Below, in pieces: positions 19,107 to 28,083 of a stretch of 64,000 bases of DNA. The stretch's first letter is position 1. Every line of letters begins with the position of its first letter. Both the position numbers and the translations under genes were made by a program. The notes beneath the pieces were generated by a model. That model was not told where the DNA came from. It did no database searches and saw only the letters and a program-made list of their open reading frames with translations. Source of the DNA: Rosenbergiella metrosideri (GTDB taxonomy: Bacteria > Pseudomonadota > Gammaproteobacteria > Enterobacterales > Enterobacteriaceae); contig NZ_JALBCV010000010.1 of assembly GCF_022602565.1 (NCBI RefSeq), forward strand, positions 46,053-110,052, in the 5' to 3' direction.

Positions 19107-19891
19107 ACGGGGAGTTCCTCTTTACGCCATTGGATGTGCCAGCGTAATAAGCGCTTTTCTAACGCCACAGTCAGTAAATCGGAGAGCTTGCCGAGTAACG
19201 CATAAAGCAGGATGGCGAAGACGACAATATCGGTTTGTAAGAACTCACGGGCATTCATAGCCAAGTAGCCAATTCCCGCGTTTGCCGAGATGGTTTCCGC
19301 CACAATGAGGGTTAGCCACATCAGTCCTAACGAAAATCGAACTCCCACCAGAATAGAGGGCATCGCGCCGGGCAAGATCACCTGCCAAAACAGCGCAATG
19401 CCACCTAGACCATAACTGCGTGACATCTCAATTAACTGTTTATCAATATGGCGAATGCCATGGGCAGTATTAAGATAGAGCGGAAAGAAAGTCCCTAAGG
19501 CCACTAGGAAAATTTTGGCTCGCTCATCAATACCAAACCATAAAATAACCAGCGGGATCAGGGCGAGATGCGGAATATTGCGGAGCATCTGTAACGTACT
19601 ATCCAGTAACAGTTCGCCGACCCGGGATAAACCGGTAATTAACCCCATAATCAGGCCGGCACCGGCTCCGATAGCAAACCCAACAACGGCCCGCCATGTA
19701 CTAATCGATAGGTTGCTCCATAACTCACCACTTTTCATTAACGCCCACGCGGCGGTCAGAACATGGATAGGAGCCGGTAATAAGCGATCAGAAATCCAGC
19801 CACTGACAGACCCTAGCTGCCAGATAATCAGCAATGCGCTAGGTAACAGCCAAGGCAATACGGTGCGCGTAATACGCGTGGGTTGTTTCAT
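19103..19891 (-). CDS. ssuC: Aliphatic sulfonate ABC transporter, permease
   Basis: A 262-residue inner-membrane permease (E. coli 263 aa) with about six helices. The cytoplasmic EAA-like loop reads [27 protein letters not shown] start at the ATG at 19891 ([14 protein letters not shown]) with GGAG about 7 nt upstream; a longer frame begins at 19921. First gene of the minus-strand ssuC-ssuB-ssuD unit; the order differs from E. coli (A-D-C-B). Confidence 0.93.
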   Translation of the reverse strand: MKQPTRITRTVLPWLLPSALLIIWQLGSVSGWISDRLLPAPIHVLTAAWALMKSGELWSNLSISTWRAVVGFAIGAGAGLIMGLITGLSRVGELLLDSTLQMLRNIPHLALIPLVILWFGIDERAKIFLVALGTFFPLYLNTAHGIRHIDKQLIEMSRSYGLGGIALFWQVILPGAMPSILVGVRFSLGLMWLTLIVAETISANAGIGYLAMNAREFLQTDIVVFAILLYALLGKLSDLLTVALEKRLLRWHIQWRKEELPV

Positions 19892-20011
19892 CTTCCACTC
19901 CCTAATCCGACAAGAAATCATGAGGGCACAATGCCGACCATAGAAATCAGTTAACCGGAATTACGGCGCGATGAAAAATAAGGATAAGTACTAATCTAAG
20001 CAGAAATTTAG

Positions 20012-20040
20012 CTTTAGCCAGCACAGAGTGGCTGGCTAAG
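20012..20040 (-). terminator. Hairpin downstream of the dienelactone-hydrolase-like gene
   Basis: Inverted repeat CTTTAGCCAGC / GCTGGCTAAG around a short loop, 13 nt after the stop codon of the minus-strand gene. The following U-rich stretch is weak. Confidence 0.5.
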
Positions 20041-20052
20041 GGAAGACGTAAA

Positions 20053-20772
20053 TTAGTTTACGCGATTCAGTAACTCAAACATGCTGGTGAAAGCACGCTC
20101 GGTAACTTGAGGGTTAAATTCGGCTACCCCTGGGTTATTGGCGGTTTCGTCAGTGAATGAGTGCACGGCATCATGGTAGCTAACCAATTGCCAGTCGACA
20201 TTGACAGTGGTCATCTCATTGACAAAAGCGGGCAGTTGCTCGCGAGGGACTAACGGATCTTTAGCACCGTCAAGAACTAAAATAGCGGCCTTAATCTGTG
20301 TGGCGTCGTAGGCACCACAAGTGTCTAACCCACCGTGGAAAGAGATGGCTGCACGAATATCGGCGCCACTACGCGCTAACTCTAGTGCGCAATGGCCGCC
20401 AAAGCAGAAACCGAAAGCAGAAATTTTCTGAGCATCGACCGAAGCGGTTGTCTGACGTTTTAGCGCGTCGATCGCAGCCTTCATCCGGCCCACTTCTTCA
20501 GGGGTATTTTTCACGGCCATCATCGCCGCACCCGCTTCGTCGGCATTGGTGGGGCGAGAGGATTCACCGTAAAGGTCGGCCATCAACACAACATACCCTT
20601 GCTCGGCGACTTTTTTCGCCAACTTAGCGGCATTATCGGTTACACCAAACCAGTTCGGTGCCATGACTAACCCAGGTAAAGGTTGAGTCGTTTCGCTCGG
20701 GAAAACTAATGTTCCGGCCAATGCCGTCTCACCTGCTTGGTAGCGTACTGTTTGTGTAGTAATCTGACTCAT
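20053..20772 (-). CDS. Dienelactone hydrolase family protein
   Basis: A 239-residue cytosolic alpha/beta hydrolase. The nucleophile elbow is GFCFGG near residues 121-126, with cysteine rather than serine as in true dienelactone hydrolases; the aspartate is likely in LDGAKDPLVP and the histidine in HDAVHSFTD. The family includes E. coli YsgA. No aromatic ring-cleavage genes are nearby, so the natural substrate is unknown. The ATG follows GAGGA, and the gene diverges from the LysE-type exporter. Confidence 0.85.
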   Translation of the reverse strand: MSQITTQTVRYQAGETALAGTLVFPSETTQPLPGLVMAPNWFGVTDNAAKLAKKVAEQGYVVLMADLYGESSRPTNADEAGAAMMAVKNTPEEVGRMKAAIDALKRQTTASVDAQKISAFGFCFGGHCALELARSGADIRAAISFHGGLDTCGAYDATQIKAAILVLDGAKDPLVPREQLPAFVNEMTTVNVDWQLVSYHDAVHSFTDETANNPGVAEFNPQVTERAFTSMFELLNRVN

Positions 20773-20932
20773 AATTCCTCGATATTTCTGATTAATCTCG
20801 TCATGCTACTATAGCCAATATTCACCGGTATTGACTATATCGGTCCTGTAAGCCGGTATGTCGAGCGGATAAAATGATTTAAATAACCTAGGAACACTCA
20901 CTTATTCTGCGTTTTACTTGGGGATATTTCGG

Positions 20933-21565
20933 ATGGCAACTATCGTAGAAGGCTCGTTACTGGTACCCGCGCTTTTAGTCTACAGTTTAGGGACGCTCAC
21001 CCCCGGTCCTGCCAATCTTTCGATTGCTAACGTGGCGATGTCTCAGGGACGCCAAGCCGGCTTTATTCTCGCGGCAGGTGTCATAACCGGTTCGCTTTGT
21101 TGGGGGATTATGGCCGCCTTAGGCGTATCAACTTTGTTACTTTCTGAACCCCGTTTCTTAATCGTCTTAAAGTGTCTCGGTGCGGCCTACCTTTTTTGGT
21201 TAGCCTATAAAACAATAAAGTCCTTAGCCAGACCACTCTGCTCCACCGCCGCGCTATCCTCCGAACGCAAAGCATATCGCTACTACTGGCAAGGGGTCAG
21301 TCTACACTTGACCAACCCAAAAGCGATCCTAACGTGGCTAACTGTCACCAGTATCGGTCTTTCTCCGCATTCGCCCCCTTTGGCAACTCTTCTGCTGGTC
21401 GCCCTCTGCGCACTGATCGGTATAACGATTTTTAGTCTCTATGCTTTCTGCTTCTCCACTCCAGCCGCCCAACAGAACCTGGTGCGTTACCATCGTGCCA
21501 TGACGATTTTCTGTGCCGGATTCTATAGCTTGGTCGCTATCGGCTTTCTACTGTCGATTGGCTAA
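20933..21565 (+). CDS. LysE/RhtB-family amino-acid exporter
   Basis: A 210-residue inner-membrane protein with about six hydrophobic segments. The LysE-family signature LTPGPANLSIANVAMSQGRQAGF is at about residues 22-44, and the second conserved segment HLTNPKAILTWL near 126-137. The family exports amino acids and related metabolites. The ATG at 20933 has GGGGA about 8 nt upstream. It is convergent with metQ, sharing a terminator region. Confidence 0.85.
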   Translation: MATIVEGSLLVPALLVYSLGTLTPGPANLSIANVAMSQGRQAGFILAAGVITGSLCWGIMAALGVSTLLLSEPRFLIVLKCLGAAYLFWLAYKTIKSLARPLCSTAALSSERKAYRYYWQGVSLHLTNPKAILTWLTVTSIGLSPHSPPLATLLLVALCALIGITIFSLYAFCFSTPAAQQNLVRYHRAMTIFCAGFYSLVAIGFLLSIG

Positions 21566-21576
21566 CCGGGTTAGGC

Positions 21577-21605
21577 AAAAAAAACCCATGCTTAGAGCAT
21601 GGGTT
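21577..21605 (-). terminator. Rho-independent terminator of metQ
   Basis: A perfect 9-bp stem AACCCATGC / GCATGGGTT (21583-21591 with 21597-21605), loop TTAGA, followed on the minus strand by a U-run continuing past 21577. Confidence 0.92.
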
Positions 21606-21622
21606 AATAGTGATAGCTCAGT

Positions 21623-22423
21623 TTACCAAGCGCGTATCACATCACCGTGATAGACCGCGTTCGCTTTCGCTTCAACCTCTGGCGATTGGAAAGCCTGCTT
21701 CAGCTGCTGCAGTTTCGTCTCATCTTTATCGCCTTCACGCACAACTAAGACATTCAAATAAGGCGAGGCTTTCCCTTCCATAAAGAGTCCATCCCGCGCG
21801 GCCGATAATCCGGCTTGCGAAGCAAAGTTATTGTTAATCACTGATAACCAGACTTTCGGGTCATCTAAAGAACGAGTGAGCTGTGGAGTGTCGACTAAGA
21901 CAAACTTCAGATTTTTAGGGTTCGCCTTGATATCCAATACGGTTGGCAGTAGCCCCTTACTTGGGTCGACAGTGATCAAGCCTTGAGCCTGCAATAACAG
22001 CAGACTGCGACCTAAGGTGGTTGCTTCGTTAGAAATCGTCACCGTCGCGCCATTAGGTAATTGGTCTATCTTCTTGATCTTAGAAGAGTAGGCGGCAATC
22101 GGGAAAATAAAACTTTTGCCTAAGATAGCAAATTTGTAACCACGCTCTTTAGCTTGCATCTCAAGATAGGGTACGCTTTGGAAAGCGTTGGCATCAACGT
22201 CTTTATTTGCTAAGGCTTCGTTCGGCTGAACATAATCATTAAAGCTCACGACCTCAACATTTAGCTGATATTTATCTTTGGCCACTTGTTTTACTGTGTC
22301 CCATATCGCTTGGTCAGGCCCAGAGTTTATAGCGACTTTAACAGTATGAGCATCTTCCTGTTTACAACCCACAAGGCCTAATGCACAAACTGCCAAAAGA
22401 GAAGAGACTAAAAATTTTTTCAC
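21623..22423 (-). CDS. metQ: MetQ/NlpA-family methionine-binding lipoprotein
   Basis: A 266-residue lipoprotein (E. coli MetQ 271 aa) that binds D/L-methionine for the MetNI importer. The signal peptide ends in a lipobox LVGC near residues 17-20. Mature-region landmarks are NSGPDQAIWDTVKQVAKDKY, FNDYVQPNEALANKDVDANAFQ, and the usual NxxxAxxAGL (NNNFASQAGL). The start is GTG at 22423 with GAGG upstream. No metN or metI adjoins it, so it is an orphan binding protein like E. coli nlpA. A MetJ operator overlaps its promoter. Confidence 0.9.
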   Translation of the reverse strand: MKKFLVSSLLAVCALGLVGCKQEDAHTVKVAINSGPDQAIWDTVKQVAKDKYQLNVEVVSFNDYVQPNEALANKDVDANAFQSVPYLEMQAKERGYKFAILGKSFIFPIAAYSSKIKKIDQLPNGATVTISNEATTLGRSLLLLQAQGLITVDPSKGLLPTVLDIKANPKNLKFVLVDTPQLTRSLDDPKVWLSVINNNFASQAGLSAARDGLFMEGKASPYLNVLVVREGDKDETKLQQLKQAFQSPEVEAKANAVYHGDVIRAW

Positions 22424-22455
22424 CGTATCTACCTCAATATGTCTAATTTCGATTG

Positions 22456-22503
22456 AGTATATTAGACATTTAGACGTCTGTACATCTAGTAGTTTAGATT
22501 AAT
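22456..22503 (-). promoter_or_regulatory. MetJ operator (tandem met boxes) overlapping the metQ promoter
   Basis: Consecutive 8-bp units read AGTATATT, AGACATTT, AGACGTCT, GTACATCT, AGTAGTTT, AGATTAAT from 22456; the one at 22472-22479 is a perfect met box (AGACGTCT). On the minus strand a promoter TGTACA (22479-22484), 17 bp, TATACT (22456-22461) lies inside the array, so MetJ with S-adenosylmethionine should block it. Confidence 0.85.
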
Positions 22504-22544
22504 TCGGGTACCCTAGCCCGATTAAGAGATTTTTGGAAAATGTC

Positions 22545-22892
22545 ATGTTAAAGCTAAAAGTTATTATTCCAGTGATGATTGTTTTGTGTACGGCTATCTG
22601 GTGGTTGATGCCTCATTTTACCGATCAAGATAAAGCCTACTACGTTTCGCTTTATTGTTTACAACCGACGGGCTCGGATCAGCAAATCCAAGCAAGAATG
22701 GAACAGACCGTTGAAAACAATAATGAAGATTATGCGTTAAAAAAACGCCATTTTTCGCCTTTGCTTGCCAAGCGTATTCAAGATGCTTGGGATCGTCTTA
22801 CCCCCGATCAGCAGCAGCAAGGTCAGCAGCGTGATCACTGCGCACAACTGCTCTCAGAAAAACTCAACCTACCAGCGCCGCTTCCCCGCTAA
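22545..22892 (+). CDS. Hypothetical small membrane-anchored protein
   Basis: A 115-residue protein with one N-terminal hydrophobic helix (KVIIPVMIVLCTAIWWLM, residues 4-21) and a polar, glutamine-rich periplasmic tail with two cysteines (in SLYCLQP and RDHCAQLL) that could pair. I do not recognise the family. The ATG at 22545 has a GGA about 7 nt upstream. It diverges from metQ, so the MetJ operator region may also influence it. Confidence 0.6.
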   Translation: MLKLKVIIPVMIVLCTAIWWLMPHFTDQDKAYYVSLYCLQPTGSDQQIQARMEQTVENNNEDYALKKRHFSPLLAKRIQDAWDRLTPDQQQQGQQRDHCAQLLSEKLNLPAPLPR

Positions 22893-22983
22893 TCTTTTCG
22901 CGCTGCTTACAGTGCAGTAACAGTCAGGCAGTAAGCAGTCACCTATACTGTTTACTGTTCACTCTGTTTGATAAGGAAATAAC

Positions 22984-24723
22984 GTGCGACTGCTCTCGAC
23001 TCTCTTCGCTTTCTTTTCTCTTGTGGTTATCAGCCACAATGGTTACGCGCACAGCGTATCATCGCTGCCGATTATTAAACCAGTCATGGCCTGCGGCCAG
23101 TTGACTAGTCAAACACTGCCCGGTGTAGAGGCTAAGGTTTCGCTCACTAGCGCAAAAGTCATCACCAGTGGTAATAAAACTTTCTGCCAAGTGAAGGCGA
23201 TGCTTTCGCCGGAGATCGGTGTAGAGGTCGCTCTTCCCCAACAACAGTGGACACAGCGAATTTTACAGGTTGGCTGTGGCGGCTTGTGTGGGTCAATCAA
23301 TCTCTCGTTATCCAACGCAAATGGCTGCTTACCGGCGACACAGGGTCAATTTGTGGTCGCGGCCACCAATATGGGTCACTCGGGCAGTATGATGGATGCT
23401 TCATGGGCATTGGATCCGCAAAAACGGATTGATTTTGCGTATCGCGCGAATCACCTTACTGCACAATTTACCAAAGCATTAACGCGGGCCTACTACGGTC
23501 AGCCACAGAAATATGCTTATTTTATGGGTTGTTCTGATGGAGGTCGCGAAGCGTTGATGGAAGCACAGCGCTACCCAGACGATTTCAATGGTATCTCCGC
23601 TGGCGCACCCGCAGCCTATTTCACGATGCAGAATTCGTTTTATCACGGCTGGAATGTTGTCGCGAACCAACGCGCTGACGGTAGCGCTATTTTACTTAAA
23701 AATCGTCTCGCGTTACTGCACCAAACCGTGTTGGCACATTGTCCAACTGCGTCAGGGGTCAACGACGGCGTCTTGGCGAATCCCTTTGCTTGTCACTTCT
23801 CAAAAAATTGGCTGAACACCTGCTCGGCCTCTGCCACCGATAAAAGCGCCTGTTTTACCAAAGAAGAGATTGGCGTTATCGAGAAACTTTACCAAGGTGC
23901 GAAAGACGCATCAGGGCACCAGTTCGCTGTCGGCGGATTGATTATTGGGTCTGAATTACGCTGGCCATTACCAAGCACTGCACAAGGCACTTTCCCTTCC
24001 GCCATGATGGCATTGCCAGCACTGCAATATGTCTTAACTGCCGACGGTAAGAAAAACGATATCACGTTAACGCAATTTGGCTTCGACCAACGTAATTTCC
24101 AGCAATTAGCTAAACTGGCTCCACTCTATAACGCGACAGATACCAATCTTAAGCCTTATGCGGACGCTGGCGGTAAGCTGATCCTCTGGCATGGGCTGGC
24201 GGACGACTCCATCAACCCAACTGGAACACTTGCTTATTATCGTGGGGTCGAACAACAACTGGGAGCCCAGCAGGCAGCGAAAATGGTCAAACTCTTTTTA
24301 CTGCCGGGAGTCGGTCACTGTGGCGGAGGTGAAGGGAATGATAAAATCGACCTTCTTACGCCGTTAATGGCATGGGTTGAGCATCAGCAGGCTCCTCAGC
24401 AATTGTTAACCGGGAAAGCCAAAGCGACAGCGGTACCTCAAGCTTTACCCCCAGCGAAGAAACCGAAAAACGCTGAGGATGCTGCTTCCGTTCAAATGCA
24501 CGGTATGCAACGCCCCAGTTCTCCGGTTGCCCCCGCTGCAGAGGCGATGCGTGCCACCCGCCCGGTATATGCTTATCCCTATATCGCGGTCTACAACGGT
24601 AAGGGGGATCCCCTGCAGGCAATAAATTACCATGCCGTTCAAGGTAACTATCCCTCTGTTTTACTAGGAGAACCGATTCGCCAGCTTATTGCACCGAATA
24701 ATACTCCACGCGTAACGCCTTAA
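22984..24723 (+). CDS. Secreted tannase/feruloyl esterase family protein
   Basis: A 579-residue protein with a signal peptide (cleavage near NGYAHS, residue 22). The nucleophile motif GCSDGGREAL (about 181-190), WHGLADDSINP (acid) and GVGHCGGG (histidine) form the tannase-family triad, and the cysteine pair next to Ser and His (the CS-D-HC arrangement) is present. The family hydrolyses galloyl or feruloyl esters in plant polyphenols, or related aryl esters. The GTG start at 22984 follows AAGGA. A proline/alanine-rich segment (residues about 480-520) near the C terminus is unusual. Confidence 0.88.
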   Translation: MRLLSTLFAFFSLVVISHNGYAHSVSSLPIIKPVMACGQLTSQTLPGVEAKVSLTSAKVITSGNKTFCQVKAMLSPEIGVEVALPQQQWTQRILQVGCGGLCGSINLSLSNANGCLPATQGQFVVAATNMGHSGSMMDASWALDPQKRIDFAYRANHLTAQFTKALTRAYYGQPQKYAYFMGCSDGGREALMEAQRYPDDFNGISAGAPAAYFTMQNSFYHGWNVVANQRADGSAILLKNRLALLHQTVLAHCPTASGVNDGVLANPFACHFSKNWLNTCSASATDKSACFTKEEIGVIEKLYQGAKDASGHQFAVGGLIIGSELRWPLPSTAQGTFPSAMMALPALQYVLTADGKKNDITLTQFGFDQRNFQQLAKLAPLYNATDTNLKPYADAGGKLILWHGLADDSINPTGTLAYYRGVEQQLGAQQAAKMVKLFLLPGVGHCGGGEGNDKIDLLTPLMAWVEHQQAPQQLLTGKAKATAVPQALPPAKKPKNAEDAASVQMHGMQRPSSPVAPAAEAMRATRPVYAYPYIAVYNGKGDPLQAINYHAVQGNYPSVLLGEPIRQLIAPNNTPRVTP

Positions 24724-24728
24724 CTGTT

Positions 24729-25667
24729 TTATGGCTCCCCAACGTGCTGCACATAGCGTGAAAGGGGAGCAACTTGGCTAATCACATGATTTTGCAGTAG
24801 AAAAAATCCCATTTTCTGATAACGCCCAGCACTAAAGGCCGCACTCTTTTGGGCAAATACCGGAAGAGTAGCCTGCCAAGCTTGGTGATTCAAAGGCGTG
24901 TTCATCTCCGGATAGCGTTGAATAAAGGCTTGCCACGCTTGTTGTGGATGCTCTTTTAGCCATGCCGTTCCTTGGTCCAAAGCATTTAGGAAAGCATTAA
25001 CCCATGGTTTTTTCGCCTCGCCCTGCTGAGCCAATAGGATTAATTCATCGTAAGCTGGAATACCAGCCTGCTCTGGACGGAAGACGGTCGGACGTACGCC
25101 CTTATCCAGCAAACTTAACAGTTCATAATTACGATAAATCGTCATCGCGCCATCAATACGGTGTGTAAGGAGTGCCGTGGTAGCGGCCATATTTAAATTA
25201 ACTAAGGTGACAGTACTCGGGTCAACGCCAGCGTGAGCCAGCATTTGCTTAATGGCGATATCCTCGAAACCGGGGATCGCATACCCAATGGTTTTACCTT
25301 TAAAATCGGCTAAGCTATGTATTGCGGGAGATAAGGTGGTTAAGGTATTTAACGGTTGATCAATTAAGCTCCCGACCCGTATGACCGGAACCTTTTTCTC
25401 AACTAGGGTATAGAGCTGAGGTTGATAACTGATTGCGATATCTGCTTTACCGGCGGCTAAGAGTAAGGGTACGGAAGCCGAGTCAGCGGGTGCAATCAGG
25501 TCAACGCTAAGCCCCTGGCGCGCAAACGCCCCGCTATATTGGGCAGCGAATAGCGAAGCATGATTGGGGTTAACAAACCAGTCGAGCAGTACCCGTACTT
25601 TTTGCGACGCAGCGCCTGCGTTGACCCACCAACACATCGCAACACAACCAATGAGTAATGTTTTCAC
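24729..25667 (-). CDS. thiY: Thiamine-precursor ABC transporter, periplasmic binding protein (ThiY-like)
   Basis: A 312-residue periplasmic protein of the NMT1/THI5-like family. Residues 1-20 form a signal peptide. The mature part starts VRVLLDWFVNPNHASLFAAQYSGAF, the hallmark of ThiY/Thi5 proteins that bind formylaminopyrimidine or HMP, followed by GKADIAISYQPQL. I choose the GTG at 25667, with AAGGA 7 nt before it, because the longer frame would overlap thiX and spoil the signal peptide. Last gene of the riboswitch-controlled thi operon; it would feed the pyrimidine half of thiamine. Confidence 0.88.
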   Translation of the reverse strand: MKTLLIGCVAMCWWVNAGAASQKVRVLLDWFVNPNHASLFAAQYSGAFARQGLSVDLIAPADSASVPLLLAAGKADIAISYQPQLYTLVEKKVPVIRVGSLIDQPLNTLTTLSPAIHSLADFKGKTIGYAIPGFEDIAIKQMLAHAGVDPSTVTLVNLNMAATTALLTHRIDGAMTIYRNYELLSLLDKGVRPTVFRPEQAGIPAYDELILLAQQGEAKKPWVNAFLNALDQGTAWLKEHPQQAWQAFIQRYPEMNTPLNHQAWQATLPVFAQKSAAFSAGRYQKMGFFLLQNHVISQVAPLSRYVQHVGEP

Positions 25668-25677
25668 ACTTTTATCC

Positions 25678-26415
25678 TTAACCTGTCGGCCATAAAAAAT
25701 AGCGCCGTAACCCTTGTACGACACCGGAAAGTATTACCGCTAAGCCCATTAAGCAGATCAGCGCCGCAAAACTGGTGGCCGTCTCCATGCGAGCAGTGGA
25801 TTGCATCATTAAGTACCCAAGCCCTTGGCTGGCACCTACCCACTCGCCCAAGACAACGCCTATCGGCGCCAAGATCACTGCCATCTGTAAGCCTGAAAAA
25901 AAGAAAGGTAATGCCGCAGGCCAGCGCACTTGCCAAAAGCAGCGCCAACGCGACGCTTGTAGCGTAGCCGCTAGGTCAAGCCACTGTTGTGGGACTCGAG
26001 ACAGGCCATCGAATAAGGTCAAACAGACCGGAAAAAAGAGGATGAGGGCAGCCACCACTACCTTGGAGCCGATACCAAACCCTAGCCAAAGCACCAGTAG
26101 TGGCGCCAAGGTGAAAACCGGTATAACTTGGCTTGCCATCACCAACGGATAAAACAAACGACGTATCCACGTATGGCTGGCCATGGCCACAGCAATAATC
26201 ACCCCACACCCTACGCCAAATAACAATGCTAAGCCCATCTCACTCAAGGTAATCGCCGCCTGCGATAGCAACAAAGCAGGCTGCTGAACGAAAGCTGCAC
26301 CGACCTGTTGCGGTGTCGGCAGTAAATAGTCGGGTATACCTTGGTGCGTTAAGATAACCCATAGCGCCATCACACAGCCTAAGAAATAGAACAGGTTACT
26401 CAGACGAGATGTCAT
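25678..26415 (-). CDS. thiX: Thiamine-precursor ABC transporter, permease (ThiX-like)
   Basis: A 245-residue inner-membrane permease of the SsuC/TauC type with about six helices; the EAA loop reads LAATLQASRWRCFWQVRWPAALPF. Its start overlaps the thiZ end by 20 nt and thiY begins 10 nt beyond its stop. With ThiZ and ThiY it forms an importer for pyrimidine precursors, inferred from the operon. Confidence 0.87.
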   Translation of the reverse strand: MTSRLSNLFYFLGCVMALWVILTHQGIPDYLLPTPQQVGAAFVQQPALLLSQAAITLSEMGLALLFGVGCGVIIAVAMASHTWIRRLFYPLVMASQVIPVFTLAPLLVLWLGFGIGSKVVVAALILFFPVCLTLFDGLSRVPQQWLDLAATLQASRWRCFWQVRWPAALPFFFSGLQMAVILAPIGVVLGEWVGASQGLGYLMMQSTARMETATSFAALICLMGLAVILSGVVQGLRRYFLWPTG

Positions 26416-27106
26416 ACGCCTCCAATCGAGTCAGTAATGCGGCCTGTGCAGTAAGCAGCCCTAGGTCGTCGGCTGGGCGAGGGGGTGCCCCTGTAGGGGC
26501 GGCTAGCGCAGTCACCTCTAGAGGCGAGTGGTGGAGCAAGACAATCTCCTCCGCCAGACGGCAAGCTTCAGCAGGATCATGCGTCACCATAATCACCGTT
26601 TTCCCTTTTACTAGCTCCCCGGTCAAGGTCTGCAGTCGTAGCTTAGTGATGACATCCAGCATGGCAAAAGGCTCATCCATCAAGATAACCGATCGGTCGG
26701 TATAGAGGGTTCGAGCCAACGCGACGCGCTGACGCATTCCGCCCGAAAGCTGGTGAGGCTTTGCCGAGATACGGTGGGCCAAACCCACTCTTTCCAGTAA
26801 ATATTCGGCACGATGGCGGTCGGGTGGCTGACCGGTGAGTGTTGATGGCAGTAGCACGTTATCGATCACAGAGAGCCAAGGATAGAGCTGATCTTGCTGC
26901 CCCATCCACGCTATCTGTGATCGGTCTACCAGGATCTTGCCCTGCTCGATCGGGCGCAGCCCCGCTAACAGTTGTAAGAGACTGCTTTTCCCAATCCCGC
27001 TGGCACCCAAAAGGGCAGTGGTTTTCCCCTCTGCAAAAGTCAGTGAAAAATTATGCAGTAACCGTTGTGCGGGCCAAGAAAAACTCACGCCGTCAAAACC
27101 CAACAT
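26396..27106 (-). CDS. thiZ: Thiamine-precursor ABC transporter, ATPase (ThiZ-like)
   Basis: A 236-residue ABC ATPase. Walker A GASGIGKSS is near residues 34-42, the signature is LSGGMRQRVALARTL, Walker B is SVILMDEPFAMLD and the switch histidine is in VTHDPAEA. The start ATG overlaps the thiF stop as TAATG. Clustered with thiX and thiY. Confidence 0.87.
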   Translation of the reverse strand: MLGFDGVSFSWPAQRLLHNFSLTFAEGKTTALLGASGIGKSSLLQLLAGLRPIEQGKILVDRSQIAWMGQQDQLYPWLSVIDNVLLPSTLTGQPPDRHRAEYLLERVGLAHRISAKPHQLSGGMRQRVALARTLYTDRSVILMDEPFAMLDVITKLRLQTLTGELVKGKTVIMVTHDPAEACRLAEEIVLLHHSPLEVTALAAPTGAPPRPADDLGLLTAQAALLTRLEAYDISSE

Positions 27107-28074
27107 TAAGGTTCTCCTGCCGCAAGCAGAACGATGTTCTCAAGCCCGCGCTGGCGTAAAAGGTGTTCGGCGCGGGCAGAGCGCAATCCCGTACGGCATA
27201 CCAGGACTAGTCGTTGATAAGCGGGGGCCGTCCAGTGCTCAAGCTTCTGTAACGGGACCCGTATGGCCGTATCCGTTACGCTAGTTGGCGCTTCATCGCG
27301 ATCCCGTAACTCTAGGATCAGATCGTTGGGTAACAGTTGTCCCCGATCGATGAACTGTAGCGTCTTTTCGAGCGGTTCTACGGCCGTGTCAAAGCGAAAC
27401 TGACTGAATTGCCAATCAGTAAAATTACACCTTACCAGCGATCCTAATGGAGAAGGCGTGCTCTGTAAGACCCAACTCAGGACCATCTGTGCCTGAATTG
27501 CAGCGATACAGGCGACAACGGGGCCCATCACCCCAGCACTGTGACAGTTCCCCGCCGTTTCGGGTAAGTGGGGAAATAAGGCTTTATAACTCGGCGCGCC
27601 CCCGCAAAATCCGCCGACATAGCCTTGAGTCCCCAAGGCTGACGCACTGATCAACGGTAAGCCATGGGTTAGGCAGGCATCCGACAATAAATAGGTCGTG
27701 GCAAAATTATCGGCGGCATCGACGACAATATCGATATCCTGTAATGCCTGACGGAGAGTACTAGCCGTAATATGCGTCACTTCCGGCTCGATCAGTACAT
27801 CACTATTACATTGGCTTAAATGCGCTTGGGCGCATAGTGCTTTGGCTTTACCGATATCTTGTTGTTTAAATAATGTTTGGCGATGCAGGTTATGCAGTGC
27901 CACGCGGTCAGCATCATAAAGTCGAATCCGACCGACACCGGCTCCCACTAACTGCGGAAGCAGCGTCGCACTCAAGCCTCCGGCACCGACCACCAGCACT
28001 CTAGCCTGTTGCAGTCGCTGCTGCCCCTGCTCACCGATTTGCGGTAACTGCATTTGTCGTTGATAGCGTTGCAT
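27106..28074 (-). CDS. thiF: ThiS adenylyltransferase ThiF with C-terminal rhodanese domain
   Basis: A 322-residue E1-like enzyme. Residues 1-240 form the ThiF/MoeB domain: GAGGLSATLLPQLVGAGVG binds ATP, and YDADRVALHNLHRQTLF and DAADNFATTYLLSD follow. The usual zinc-binding CxxC pairs are not obvious. Residues about 250-322 form a rhodanese domain with the active-site loop LVCRTGLRSARAEHLL, where the cysteine could carry a persulfide. E. coli ThiF (251 aa) lacks this domain and uses ThiI as sulfur donor. It adenylates the ThiS C terminus and may also thiolate it. Ten nt after thiG. Confidence 0.9.
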   Translation of the reverse strand: MQRYQRQMQLPQIGEQGQQRLQQARVLVVGAGGLSATLLPQLVGAGVGRIRLYDADRVALHNLHRQTLFKQQDIGKAKALCAQAHLSQCNSDVLIEPEVTHITASTLRQALQDIDIVVDAADNFATTYLLSDACLTHGLPLISASALGTQGYVGGFCGGAPSYKALFPHLPETAGNCHSAGVMGPVVACIAAIQAQMVLSWVLQSTPSPLGSLVRCNFTDWQFSQFRFDTAVEPLEKTLQFIDRGQLLPNDLILELRDRDEAPTSVTDTAIRVPLQKLEHWTAPAYQRLVLVCRTGLRSARAEHLLRQRGLENIVLLAAGEP

Positions 28075-28083
28075 TCCTCTCCC

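Noticed and set aside
25668..25724. Longer thiY reading frame
   Set aside because: It would overlap thiX and place extra residues before a clear signal peptide; the GTG at 25667 has the ribosome site.
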